Positions 1 to 9,343 of a stretch of DNA of 21,189 bases are shown here, one piece after another. The DNA comes from Saccoglossus kowalevskii. Its lineage: Eukaryota > Hemichordata > Enteropneusta > Harrimaniidae. The stretch is taken from contig NW_003145297.1 of NCBI RefSeq assembly GCF_000003605.2, forward strand, positions 90,401-111,589, written 5' to 3'. Under the pieces are notes generated by a model. It had not been told where the DNA came from, searched no databases, and was given only the letters and a program-made list of their open reading frames with translations. Both the position numbers and the translations under genes were made by a program. How positions within the stretch are numbered: the stretch's first letter is position 1; every line of letters starts with the position of its first letter.

Positions 1-62
1 GCAAAACTATGGAGTAGCGTACTAACTAATATCAGGATTATACAATGTATGATTAACTTTCC
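1..62 (+). mobile_element. LINE 3' end fragment (jockey/CR1-like), cut by window start
   Basis: The first 60 bases match the reverse complement of 12954-13013 at about 54 of 60 positions by my own alignment. That second stretch is the C-terminal coding end of the minus-strand LINE at 12950-14520. Frame 1 reads AKLWSSVLTNIRIIQC, against AKLWNRVPTSIRIIQC in the other copy. So the window opens inside the last coding codons and tail of a plus-strand copy of the same family, whose body lies outside the window. The downstream limit is approximate: similarity fades after the shared ATTAACTTT. Confidence 0.8.
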
Positions 63-464
63 AACTATATAAAGCTATATATAGCTAATATCTTGTAATT
101 TTGGATTGACTGCATGTCACACGCAACGTAATATTACCGTAATTGGTATAGTACAGGTGTGATGGTTCAAATACCAAAATGGCAACAGTAACAGAAAGAC
201 TTCCCTGGCGGCGATGATAAAATACAAACATGGAGCCAACAGATGAGATTTCAACTGGTACTGGTATTATTATACTCTGCAAACATCAAGTACAATAACA
301 CGGTAAAACTCCACTACTCCAATAACTAGATACTTAAACTCCAAAACAATTCAACGAGATCTCCGATCTGAACTCAGTGCTGAACAACTCCCCTATAAAC
401 CCACACTGTTAATAAATAGACCATTACATCAGCATACATAATGAGTCTGGGATTTACTATAAAT

Positions 465-580
465 TTCTAGAATGTTCCATTACCTGCTATTGCCTCCTAC
501 AGTGTTCTATTACCTATTCCACCAGTTTCTAAAAAAATCTAGAATATTCCGCCCAGACACAGTACGGTTCTAGAACATTC
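465..580. promoter_or_regulatory. Cluster of three heat-shock-element-like sites
   Basis: Three 13-base sites occur within 116 bases: TTCTAGAATGTTC (465-477), ATCTAGAATATTC (537-549) and TTCTAGAACATTC (568-580). The first and third are perfect TTCnnGAAnnTTC trimers, the consensus bound by heat shock factor. The middle one has one mismatch in its first block. All share the core CTAGAA. No downstream gene is recognisable, so promoter function is inference. The sites could also be copies of a dispersed repeat, because a related sequence lies at 8575-8600. Confidence 0.5.
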
Positions 581-620
581 TCGACATGTCTGCCCTCTCA
601 AGAATATTATAACACTGCAC

Positions 621-657
621 AGGGGTCGGACTCGATTACAACTATTTTTCGACCCCT
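621..657. other. Short inverted repeat
   Basis: AGGGGTCG at 621-628 is matched by its exact reverse complement CGACCCCT at 650-657, with 21 bases between. It could form a small stem-loop. An 8-base stem can arise by chance and no flanking gene gives it a role. Confidence 0.35.
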
Positions 658-1230
658 ATTACATTTGTAAACTGTTTCTATATATGTTTGTGTGTTGTTA
701 TGAATTACCTTTTTATGGAATCAACATCATCATCAATTCAGTTACTGGTTATTCAGGTATTGAATTGACAATGTTGTATCTAAAATGACATCAAATTGCA
801 AATTTGTTTTTATTCTCATTCGAATGTAGTATAAACGCGGATTTTCGATTTCATCTCCGTCCACCCGCACCTGAAACTTTACACATCCATAACGCAGTTA
901 TTTTCATTTAATGATATAAGCTCATCTTTTCAGTTCTAAAGTTTTAAAAAAACCTGGTATGAACTTATGGAAGAAGGAATAATCATCTTGTCATTCATTC
1001 GTCGAACATAATTCCTATATTTCTGCTTATTTATGCTTTTACTGTGTGCTACACTGGTACACTTATGCTACACTGATATGTATGCATTCAGAGCAACGCC
1101 TGTGACAACTGGGAATTCGCCAAATGAAATCAGGTAAACACCGCTCCAAAAAAAGATATATTGCTTTGAGGGAGAGAACTTCCAATTGTACATATAGAAA
1201 ACATACACAGAAAATGTAATTATTTGTTTT
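658..1230. other. Non-coding stretch, nothing recognised
   Basis: AT-rich sequence with stops in all frames I followed. I see no RT, tRNA or protein motif in it. Confidence 0.5.
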
Positions 1231-1269
1231 TAATATTATTAATATTAATAATAATAATAATAATAATAT
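1231..1269. repeat. (TAA)n / (ATT)n microsatellite
   Basis: An imperfect start (TAATATTATTAATATT) is followed by an uninterrupted run of about eight TAA units. It is one of four TAA tracts in the window (also 1818-1839, 15320-15394, 17460-17479). No LINE 3' end is recognisable next to this one. Confidence 0.9.
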
Positions 1270-1285
1270 ACGACCTATTTACCTT

Positions 1286-1624
1286 TTGATGTCATCAAAA
1301 CAAGATTTCGAGATGAAGAAATCTCGCTACAAAGAAAGCAGTATTAATCAAATTTTGGAAAAATGCGTCGGTGTTGCCAATATGTTTTTCAATTTTCGAT
1401 ATAATACTGATCGATGGCATGAACTGTCAATAATGTTGGGTGGGTGGGTGGGGGGGGGGCAACTGATGCATTTATATTGCATAACTTGCAAAGTCGTAAA
1501 AAGTCACAGGAAACCCAGACAGTATGTTGCAGAAGTGATGCCTGTTGCTGCACTATTTTCTGATCTAATTACAGCTAGTGTAGTTGGTGAAATCCCAGTC
1601 ATTCTTTTATCAAGTATTAATTGA
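1286..1624 (+). other. Unidentified 112-codon open frame (doubtful gene)
   Basis: The longest open frame in the first 4 kb starts at one of two adjacent ATGs and ends with TAA at 1622-1624. The product would be basic at the N-terminus, followed by a WVGGG stretch that is simply the translation of a G-run at 1438-1459. I recognise no domain, signal peptide or homologous pattern. The frame crosses a low-complexity tract, and its composition resembles that of the surrounding non-coding DNA. It is most likely a chance frame. Confidence 0.15.
1438..1459 (+). other. G-quadruplex motif
   Basis: Plus-strand pattern GGG-T-GGG-T-GGG-T followed by ten G. Four G-tracts separated by single-T loops form the type of G4 motif regarded as the most stable, folding in parallel. 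It stands out in otherwise AT-rich DNA. No promoter or gene start is evident beside it. Confidence 0.8.
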
Positions 1625-1675
1625 CATTGATATTTATTCAGATATATATTTGTTTGGACACACAAGTAATGTTTT

Positions 1676-1775
1676 AACCTTTTGACGTGTCACTATTCGT
1701 GAAAACTGTACAACAAAGTCAGAATTATATAACAAGAAACTCTATGGCCTCCACCGATGAACACATGACTTGAGC
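1676..1775 (+). repeat. Short dispersed repeat, copy A (left arm of inverted pair)
   Basis: Pairs with 2510-2613 in inverted orientation. Outer ends AACCTTTTGACGTGTCACTA and AACTTTTTGACTTGCCACTA agree at 17 of 20 bases. The inner core (AAGAAACTC, then TGGCCTCCACCGATGA, then GACTTGAG) is shared by copies A, B and C. About 730 bases separate A and B. This looks like either the arms of a non-autonomous DNA transposon or two copies of one repeat inserted head to head. No transposase is present. Confidence 0.7.
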
Positions 1776-1817
1776 CTGCCCTCACATATCACATTACATT
1801 AACGAATATAATGCACA

Positions 1818-1839
1818 ATAATAATAATAATAATAATAA
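1818..1839. repeat. (TAA)n microsatellite
   Basis: About seven perfect ATA/TAA units, lying just inside copy A of the short inverted repeat. Confidence 0.9.
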
Positions 1840-1859
1840 AATCATTATTACTTAATTAT

Positions 1860-2485
1860 GATGTATAACAGGTGCAAAGGTTTGTTTGCAGTTTCCATCC
1901 ATACCAGTCGATTGACCATATTTGTGGCTAAAGCGCTAATATATTTGAGGGTTTTTCTAGCCAGGATGTACTCGCTGTCATAATATGATAGTGTGAATGT
2001 AGAAAACATCATAAACTAGTGTCTTGCAAAGTTAGTGATGCATGTCATAATAAATGCAGTTTGAATTTCAGTAGTAGTAACATTTGGACCTTGAAAATTT
2101 GATGCTAAGATTGTAATTGATAAGATAAATCTATTCCATGGCATGTAACATCAACAAGGCATTCGTCAATGTTATATTGAAACCAGCTTGTAACCTGGCT
2201 ACAAATATATCATTATACGATGGAATACTGGTTCAGATTTCTATGTGATTCTTGTCTGATAGCTCAGAGGGTTTAATCCTTTCTTAAAAGTCATAATCCA
2301 AGTCTGCTGGTGATTGTCTGTTCTGTGCTGATAATAGATATTTTAGATGCGAATTCTCTGCAATTTTACCTAACATATATACACCAACGTACAAACAGAT
2401 TAGATGCGCAATTTCACATCATTAACAACGAACAAACAACCAAATAGACGTGTCTGTGACAAATTCTAGAGTGAAGAAAAAAAAT
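1860..2485. other. Spacer between the two arms of the short inverted repeat
   Basis: No open frame of note and no recognisable protein or RNA motif. If the arms at 1676-1775 and 2510-2613 bound one element, this is its interior and it encodes nothing visible. Confidence 0.4.
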
Positions 2486-2613
2486 GGGTTAAATTGAGGT
2501 TAACAATAGACTCAAGTCACGTGTTCATTGGTGGAGGGCACAGAGTTTCTTGATACATAACAATCCTAATTAGACTTTTTAAGATATAACTTTTAGTGGC
2601 AAGTCAAAAAGTT
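2486..2613 (-). repeat. Short dispersed repeat, copy B (right arm of inverted pair)
   Basis: The reverse complement carries the same core as copy A: AAGAAACTC, then CCTCCACCAATGAACACGTG and ACTTGAG. Beyond the core, its inner part (2486-2510) reads TATTGTTAACCTCAATTT on the minus strand and matches copy C at 17680-17697. So the family consensus runs past what copy A keeps. The core contains a CACGTG E-box. Confidence 0.7.
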
Positions 2614-2629
2614 GACACACTTGATGCAA

Positions 2630-4400
2630 TTATTGATGCTCGGAACCCATTTTGCTTCTGGTATCAAATATTCTTGTCAACAAGACGTATGTAGACCAAA
2701 ATGACAATTCTTACCACAGAAGAGATTGTTTCATTTACTTATTCAATCGCTTAATGTATTGTATAATGCAAATCAATGGAATAGTATAAAACGAGACTAG
2801 AGTACAATTTGGGAAGCTTGCTCCTACTCGTGTTGAGTGAAGCATTGTCCTTGCTAACGCTCCTGGTTGTTTTTTTCTCAATACGTGTATGCTACGTGCA
2901 ATGTGTTCTATTGTGTTTTGACTGTATGAATAATGGTAGCCGTAGATCCTTCCCTGGAATTCAATACCAGACCGGGCTTTTGAAGAGGCGTTTCAAAACG
3001 GAGAAAATAATTTGTTACCGTGAAAATCTGAACTTTTGATAAAACGTGTTCTTTGGTTAATCTATATTTATGATATGTTTATTGTACTAATACATTTTGG
3101 TTTTTAGTTTGTTATTTGTTTTTGTTGTGCGTTTATGGGGATGTATGTGGATTGTATTGATTACTTTGTCGGATTCAGAGAATACATTTGTCGCTAATCT
3201 CATATTCGTTGCGTTTCGTGTCTTTTATTTGTATGCGAGTCATAATAAGTCACGTGAACATAACACTGTGAATGGACAATTGCCGAAGTATTTCCGTATG
3301 TATAAAATTACTATTACATAAAATAAATTGTAATTATTACAAATGTCTTATAATAATTCATAAAACAACAATTCATATATAACCGATAACAATGCCAGGA
3401 TATTAAGAAAATTATTAACACAGAAACCATTGGTAAAGTGTTAAACAAACAATCGACATTGAAATTGATTGTTCAGAAATATTGTGTGTGAGAAGTGGTT
3501 TGATAGCCATATTGGATTTTATTCAATGTTGTAACGTGTCAACAGATGTATAAAGTCTGTTACTACAACGAGATAAGCTGTTACGTTTAGGGTCCTGCGC
3601 GTTAAAAACAAAACGATCTATGTGTCTGGTAAATATTCAAATTAACATGATAAAACGCACAACATACGAATCCTGATCGACAATAAAGAAAAAAGATTTC
3701 AGTTCGGCACGTAAAATTATCTAGTGTACGACGTCGCCATTATAGTCTTAGTAGAATGCGGTAAAATGTGAATCTATGTGTAAATTCATATTATATTCAA
3801 AATAAGAGCAGGACACACGTGATCGGAGAAGGTTTGGCAGGTTAGTAAGTAAGTTTCTAAAAAAATAGGAATTATGTTATATTATGTTATACTTGCATAT
3901 TTTTTTTATGTTTATGTTTAAGCAATATATGTATAAAAGACATAATGTACATCAGGATATGGCCGATTTGCAGATTGTGGTAATAAGGTATATTTTTCTA
4001 ATAATAAACTATTTTTTTGTTTTTGTTTGAAGAAATATTACGAAGGTTGAAGGATATAATCACATGCATAACTTGTCTATCGCCACAGTGTGACGTAAGA
4101 CAGGGCAGATTGAAAACCCATATCAACACTGTGTTACCTGACGGTTGTCCGGGGCTTCTGGTAAGGTCCAATAACTACAGATTGTGGTAACAAAAGTTCT
4201 TTTTGGCAAGGTTGTGTATTTTCGGAATTATTATTCAGTTCTTTCCAAAAACTCTGTTCAAGGAGTTCGCATAAACTAGAACACTGGCGTCAACAAAGTA
4301 CGCTATATATTTGTATTCGATATTATTTCAGCAGTATTTCCACTGTCAACACTCTGCCATTTCACTGTGTTATACTGTGGAAATATGCATGTGGTATGCA
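2630..4400. other. Long non-coding stretch, nothing recognised
   Basis: About 1.8 kb of AT-rich DNA. Short open frames near 2809-3039 and 3097-3321 read as hydrophobic, T-rich chance frames: the first has no ATG start and neither shows a domain. CAGATTGTGGTAA occurs twice (near 3973 and 4174), too short to call a repeat family. Confidence 0.5.
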
Positions 4401-4407
4401 ACTAGGT

Positions 4408-5163
4408 ATTTTATTCGCATTTTATATATTTGGTATCGTACTCAGCTGCTCACTGGGGAAATTCTACTTTTACCTTGTTTTCTATTGAAAACGGCGTTCG
4501 GCAAGGTAGCATTATTTCGCCTTTACTTTTCAACGTGTATATAGATGACCTCAGTTCCCGTTTACAGTCATTAAAGTAGGCTGTTACGTGGGCTGTTGCG
4601 TGGGCGGGTTTTTTATCGACCATCTAATGCATGTCAACGCCTTGGTTATCCTTAGCCCGTCCATTTGTGGCTTGTGAGCCCTCGTTAATGTTTGCTATGA
4701 ATATGGGTCGGTCTTCGATATTATTTACCATCCTAAGAAGTCTAAACGTATGTACTTTATTCCACGGAAGAGTGTTCTTAGAAGCAGTGTAATTCCATTC
4801 GTATATATTGGGGACTCTAAACTAAAAATTGTGCACGTTTATTTAGGATTTGTCGTTGCTGATAATTGCATGGATGATGAGGCCATAAAACAACAGATTC
4901 GATCATTCTTCGGCACAGCTAATATATTTCTTCGAAAATTTTCTAGCTGCAGTAATGTTAAAATTGCATTGTTCCGAACCTTTTGTTGTAACGTGTATTT
5001 TTCACAGCTTTGGTTTCAACATAGTCGTAAAAGTATTTATGGTCTCCGTGTTGCGTATAATAATGCATTTCGTTTATTCCTTGGTCGGCCCAAGGACTGT
5101 AGTACAAGCGGTATGTGTGTTTCCTCTAACATTCCCACATTTGATATCTTAGTCGAAACATAG
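4408..5163 (+). pseudogene. Reverse transcriptase domain of a non-LTR retrotransposon, inactivated
   Basis: Three frames stitch into the palm and thumb of a jockey/CR1-type LINE reverse transcriptase. WYRTQ is followed, after a frameshift, by HWGNSTFTLFSIENGVRQGS, then SPLLFNVYIDDLS (ending about 4555). Next come GGFFIDHLM and LVILSP, and the thumb-like region from 4750 (KSKRMYF, VYLGFV, CCNVYFSQLWF, RVAYNNAFRLFLG). The copy is dead. A stop lies at 4577-4579, a frameshift follows, and another stop lies at 4675-4677. The position expected to read YADD (4630-4641) reads HVNA, so both catalytic aspartates are gone. The last 137 codons stay open by chance or recent decay. I see no endonuclease domain upstream and no clear 3' tail, so both ends are truncated. 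The clade within jockey/CR1 cannot be set by eye. Confidence 0.88.
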
Positions 5164-6180
5164 ACCACCAAATATTTCATAAAAAACCTATTGTATTATC
5201 AATAGACCCGTGCGTGCACAAAGCGCCATATCGAGGCCGATAAGTTACATTATGCCTTTTGCCATGTGTCTATTCGGCTACGCAATAATGTTCACAGATT
5301 TGGTGCGTTTGCAACACGTGAGACTTGGGTCATAAATATAAATTTCGAGTTAGGCAATAATTTCATTTTATGGTAAAACTAAAATCAGGCGTCCCCAAAC
5401 TGTTTACAACACATTTACATTTACTACACGTGGTATATGCCTAGTTTGAACCAAGCTAATTTGGCAAATATATTCTGTGTTTTATTTGTTTTTTGCTTTG
5501 TTTTGAAATGAATATTTTATTTAGATTTTCGCTCTTTTAGCGAGGCCCTGAAATCCATCCTCATCGCGAAATAATTTGCAAACCAAAAATGTAGCTTTGC
5601 CAATCAAGGTAATATGACTGTGTGGCACGAGTGTACTACTGCGACAACCACGCTTGTCACACCCGCTGATAATTGAATCTAAGTCAATTCAGTGCAAGCT
5701 TGGCTCTCTATTTCCCATAATAACAATTTAAACACATAATAATAAAATAATGTTGCCTTCGTCTATATCTCCACAGTTTCCACTAAGTGCTCGGACAAAT
5801 AGTGTAAAACATATCACTTACATCATTAGCACCATGCGTACATAAACACTTTGATTGAACAAACACTGATTTTGTATTAATCCGTGATTGATTGACATTT
5901 TGATCATTCATAAAGACTGAAATCTTACCCAACTGTTAAACTATCATCACAATTGTATCCCTTATATAGTCATGGTTGTGTACGATTAAAAATACCTGTA
6001 CCCCACGTATTCTGGTTATCATTGAATGATTTCGTGGAGCATCGCGAATCGATGAACCACACTGAGCGTCATTTGCACACTGAAATCAGGCGGCTATATT
6101 GCACTTTATATGACCGGAGCCTCGGTTTAAAAACCTATTTCGCCACAGTCTAGACATAGTGGCACATACGAGTACACAGA
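5164..6180. other. Non-coding stretch, nothing recognised
   Basis: AT-rich. It could hold further decayed LINE sequence directly after the RT remnant, but I could not follow a frame past 5163. The open frame near 5953-6153 has no ATG at its start and no domain. Confidence 0.45.
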
Positions 6181-6350
6181 GGCTGTTTTATTTGAAGCCG
6201 GGGATTCGTCACCTGCACATGCGTCAGGTGACCATAGCGTGTCATTATTTACAAACAAGAGTCTACCCATGAGCCTTCGCGTTTTTAGCGTGTGTTGTTA
6301 TCGTCGCTTGGGACTCAATTCCCGCGCGTGCGCAGGTGACAACCCTTGCG
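6181..6350. promoter_or_regulatory. CpG-richer patch with E-box palindrome (possible regulatory island)
   Basis: GTCACCTG (6208-6215) and CAGGTGAC (6225-6232) form a perfect palindrome around a 9-base spacer, so two CACCTG E-boxes face each other. A third CAGGTGAC follows near 6333, after CGCGCGTGCGCA, which resembles an NRF1-type site. The patch is richer in CpG than its surroundings. No transcript start is visible, so a regulatory role is only a guess. Confidence 0.3.
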
Positions 6351-6381
6351 CTTTAATATATCCCAATAACTTGACACAGTT

Positions 6382-7660
6382 TAGCAGTACACTTACAGGT
6401 GTTTGAAATTTGTCAAAATGGTTTACCAGACAACAGGGCAGGTAACTATCCTGTCCTGCTAAAAATAAGCAGCCCTGTTTATTTTCAATCATATCACTAC
6501 ATTTCATTCAGTGTCACTGCAAGTGACTTACATTCAAGTCAGAAAAATCTGATTCATAATCTAGATGAGCATTTACATCGGCCAGTCTAGTGACATTGAT
6601 TGGCCAAGGCCTCCACTACTCCCTGTGCCCTTCGATTTGCTGCCGTCCCCTCCTCTACTGCCTCATCTAGCTTTTATATAATGTTTACATATTTCGTTGT
6701 CTTTCATTTCATACATTAAGGCTTTCTATGATGGTGTTTATTCCATTGATGAATTACATCATTTAGCTCAAGAGTTTCAAAATACAGTGTAAAAACACCG
6801 AGCAGAACAATTTGTCAACTCCAGCTCTGAGAAGGTCGGGTAAACTGGAACTCTCGCATATTGTGAGGGGTCGAGTCACGCATAGTGTGAGAGTTCACTG
6901 AGATCACGCATATTATGAGAAATCAAGTCACACATAGTGTGAGAGTTCGCTAAATCACGCATCGTTCATGGATTTCTATTTACCACCTGTTTTACATATT
7001 GCACAACAATCATACATCATAGACATTTTGTGATTTTTGTAATTAGTTATATTTTTTATTAAAATTTATTTACAGTGCAAAATGTGTTAAATCACAGCAT
7101 TTTGCATGGCAAACTATTGCAGACTGCTCTACAGAAACAAAACCATGCACAAAACCACACGATTAACAAGATTTAAAGGCATATTTATTATAATAACCAT
7201 TCCATATTGTTTGCAGATAAGTCTGAAATAGCCTGGCTTAAAAATAAGCTGCCGATAGATTGTGTCCAGTTATTTTCAACAAACAACAAGTATACATACA
7301 CCGAATTTATCACAAAAATATGAAACCAATCATTGTCATTGCATAACAATTCAAAATGATCTATTTGGTTTTTTTGAAGTGCCTGTCGTACATACTAAGT
7401 GACCAAATAATAACAGTATCCGAATATGTAGTCTGTCCTCATAATCCAGGAGAAATTGACATGGAAATAGTCAAACTCAGACATTTTATACAACAACCAT
7501 TTCTCTGTTTTCAACGCTTTATACAAGTCTCACAAAGCTGTAAAAAAATCATCCAAAATCGCCTTGAGGAAAATGTGACGTAATTGGCAGTTTAAGTTAA
7601 AATTTATGGAAACATGTTTTTTAAACCATTGATATATATCAGGTCTACTAACATTAATTA
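6382..7660 (+). repeat. Long inverted repeat, left arm (~1.28 kb)
   Basis: Highly similar to the reverse complement of 11826-12922 along nearly its whole length. Landmarks shared in order are TAGCAGTACAC at the outer end, GTGTTTGAAATTT, ACATCGGCCAGTCTAGT, CTACTGCCTCATCTAGCTTT, the short tandem block at 6850-6970, and the inner end GATATATATCAGGTCTACTA. The left arm has about 150 bases near 6692-6845 that are missing in the right arm. An open frame at 7356-7583 is shared by both arms but looks like a by-product of nucleotide similarity, as I see no domain in it. The outer ends show no long target duplication I can be sure of. Confidence 0.9.
6845..6970. repeat. Degenerate 23-28 base tandem repeat inside left arm
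   Basis: About five units built on TCACGCATAGTGTGAGAG or TCACGCATATTATGAGA alternate in two forms, giving a ~51-base higher-order period. The same block, inverted, lies at about 12485-12600 in the right arm, so it is an original part of the element. Confidence 0.75.
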
Positions 7661-8070
7661 TGGTAAATATTTATGGTAAATAATTGAATTTAGTCTTTTG
7701 CAATGCTTCAGTCAGTGTTTTTCTTGACTACTCATCTCCTCGTCGGGCGCTATGTCACATTTAGGTTTCCAAGAAAATGTTCTCTGTTCATGCGTACTTA
7801 TATACTTATATGTCACAACACTCATGTCCAACCTTAGAACAAGTAGTCAAATCTGACATTGGGGGAGCTTTTTTTATATGGAAATGGTCATGGTGAATTG
7901 GAAACTAGGTGGTCAGACAGTAATAAAAATTAGCACCGGCTTACTCCGCCCACCCCACTATGAATTAAATGGTTGTTTATAAGGCGACTTTTGATGGTTT
8001 TATGTCACATGACCCCACATAAAACAAATGTGTAACGCCGCCAGATAGAAATTTCATTAAATAAGTTATT
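7661..8070. other. Non-coding stretch, nothing recognised
   Basis: First part of the interior between the long inverted arms. No frame or motif is recognised. Confidence 0.4.
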
Positions 8071-8073
8071 GTT

Positions 8074-8632
8074 TCATTTGTCAACTTCGCACATACCTCG
8101 TTCATTAATTTTGAGAGCTTTTTTCCCATCCCAACTTATCCACTGAAATGTAGATCTCAGAGCATCAAGCTCCTGGACAGCATCACTGCTGATGCTCCAG
8201 TCGTAATTTACTGTTGCTGTCAAACGCGACCCCATACACTGAAATGTAGATCTCACTTAGCTTTAAGCTCCTGGAAAGCATCAATATTGATGATCCAGTC
8301 GTCGTTGACTGTTGCTGTCAAAAGCAACCCCATCCACTGAAATGTCGATCTCACAGAGCATCAAGCTTCTGGAAGGCATCACTGCTGATGCTCCAGCCGT
8401 AATTTACTGTTGCTGTCAAAAGCAAACTTATATACCCACTAAAATGTGGATCCCACGGGGCATCAAGCTCCTGGTAAGCATCATTACTGATACTCCTTCC
8501 GTAATTTACTGTTGCTGTCAAAAGCAATACTCCAATCCAATCGTTTGAAATATCATGTTCACTAAGCCCATCGGCTAGAACATTCTGGCCCAGAGCGCAC
8601 ACCTGGGCATACCAGCGTACATGGTATCGCAT
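8074..8632 (-). pseudogene. Repeat-containing protein remnant, coding sense on minus strand
   Basis: On the minus strand the four minisatellite units at 8141-8535 translate into near-identical blocks with the core LTATVNYGWSISSDAFQEL, then DALRSTFQW. Two open frames (8351-8632 and 8074-8256) carry these blocks. The DNA periods are 96, 98 and 102 bases, so the 98-base step breaks the frame and no single frame spans all four units. The first frame ends in KINERGMCEVDK. The motif LTATVNYG resembles LKLTVYYE and LQFTVCYYE in the adjacent remnant at 8707-9241, so both may derive from one gene with repeated beta-rich domains. I do not recognise the family. Confidence 0.4.
8141..8535. repeat. Minisatellite, four copies of ~96-102 bases
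   Basis: Units begin with CACTGAAATG or a close variant at 8141, 8237, 8335 and 8437. Each contains CATCAAGCTCCTGG (or a near variant), GATGCTCCAGTCGTAATTTA and ACTGTTGCTGTCAAAAGCAA in the same order. Divergence between units is modest, consistent with tandem duplication followed by drift. Confidence 0.92.
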
Positions 8633-8706
8633 AAATCAAATTGCATAACACTATATCCTATAACTCAGGTACTCTACTTTCTACTTTTGACTCTCGCAAT
8701 CTTCGC

Positions 8707-9241
8707 CACGATCTAGTTATTTGTGCACAATTGCACGTTTAAGCCTTCATAAACTTTTACTGTTTCATAATAACATACGGTGAACTGCAACGAGTTCCTT
8801 CCAGGTTGAACTTTCAACTTGTTCTTATAGAGACCACTTACACTCGCCTCCTTACCTTCTTGGTCAATACACTTGCCATAGTCAATTGAGGACGTGTCAG
8901 TATAAAAACACACACGGTGTATGAAAAAAACACCTTCAAAGTATTTACTGTTACATACAATCCTCACCACTTTCTGGTTATCCGCTCCAATCTTTCATAA
9001 TATACAGTGAGCTTCAACGAGTGCTCGCCAGGTTGAACTTTCAACAATGCAATACAGAACACTTACCACGCATACTCTTACCTTCTTTTTTAACATTAAA
9101 AACCACCATAGCCGTCATGTACTGAACACATGGCGTAGTCCAATTCATGAGCATTGAAATCTTAACTCGCTTATCTAACATGATGAAAACAGGCACAAGT
9201 ATACCTATTGTGGAATTGCAGTGTTTTACTGATTCCTTCAA
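8707..9241 (-). pseudogene. Duplicated-domain protein remnant, possibly exonic
   Basis: The minus strand holds two tandem copies of a ~230-base segment. One copy reads KCIDQEGKEASVSGLYKN followed by KLKVQPGRNSLQFTVCYYE. The other reads VKKEGK and, after a frameshift, LLKVQPGEHSLKLTVYYE. Shared core: EGK, then KVQPGxxSLxxTVxYYE. The VQPG-H/N-SL-x-x-T pattern recalls the carboxyl half of PEGA-like or Ig-like beta-sandwich modules, but that is analogy only. In both copies the EGK codons lie in a strong splice-donor context on the minus strand (AAGGTAAGG and AAGGTAAGA), so the reading across them could be intron rather than exon. No start, acceptor series or complete gene can be defined. Confidence 0.4.
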
Positions 9242-9343
9242 ACATGCACGGCAGGAAAGAGTCCTAGATTTAAATAGTAAAAGTAGTTTATAAATTAATA
9301 AACGCTGCTCGGACTGATAAATATGATATTTTTTTTTATATAA

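Noticed and set aside
160-185. GGTTCAAATACC resembling a tRNA B-box
   Set aside because: No A-box upstream and no cloverleaf could be drawn.
2255-2285. tRNA A-box-like TAGCTCAGAGGG
   Set aside because: It matches the A-box consensus but there is no GGTTCRANNCC B-box at the right distance and no acceptor-stem pairing.
2809-3321. Two hydrophobic small ORFs
   Set aside because: The first lacks an ATG start. Both are leucine/valine/phenylalanine-rich because of T-rich DNA and show no motif or signal-peptide pattern that stands out.
6845-6970. CRISPR-like array
   Set aside because: Units are degenerate and there are no unique spacers of constant length. The context is clearly eukaryotic transposon sequence.
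7356-7583. 75-codon ORF conserved in the second repeat arm (11904-12107)
   Set aside because: The whole surrounding DNA is equally similar, including non-coding parts, so the conservation reflects repeat copying, not selection on a protein. No domain is seen.
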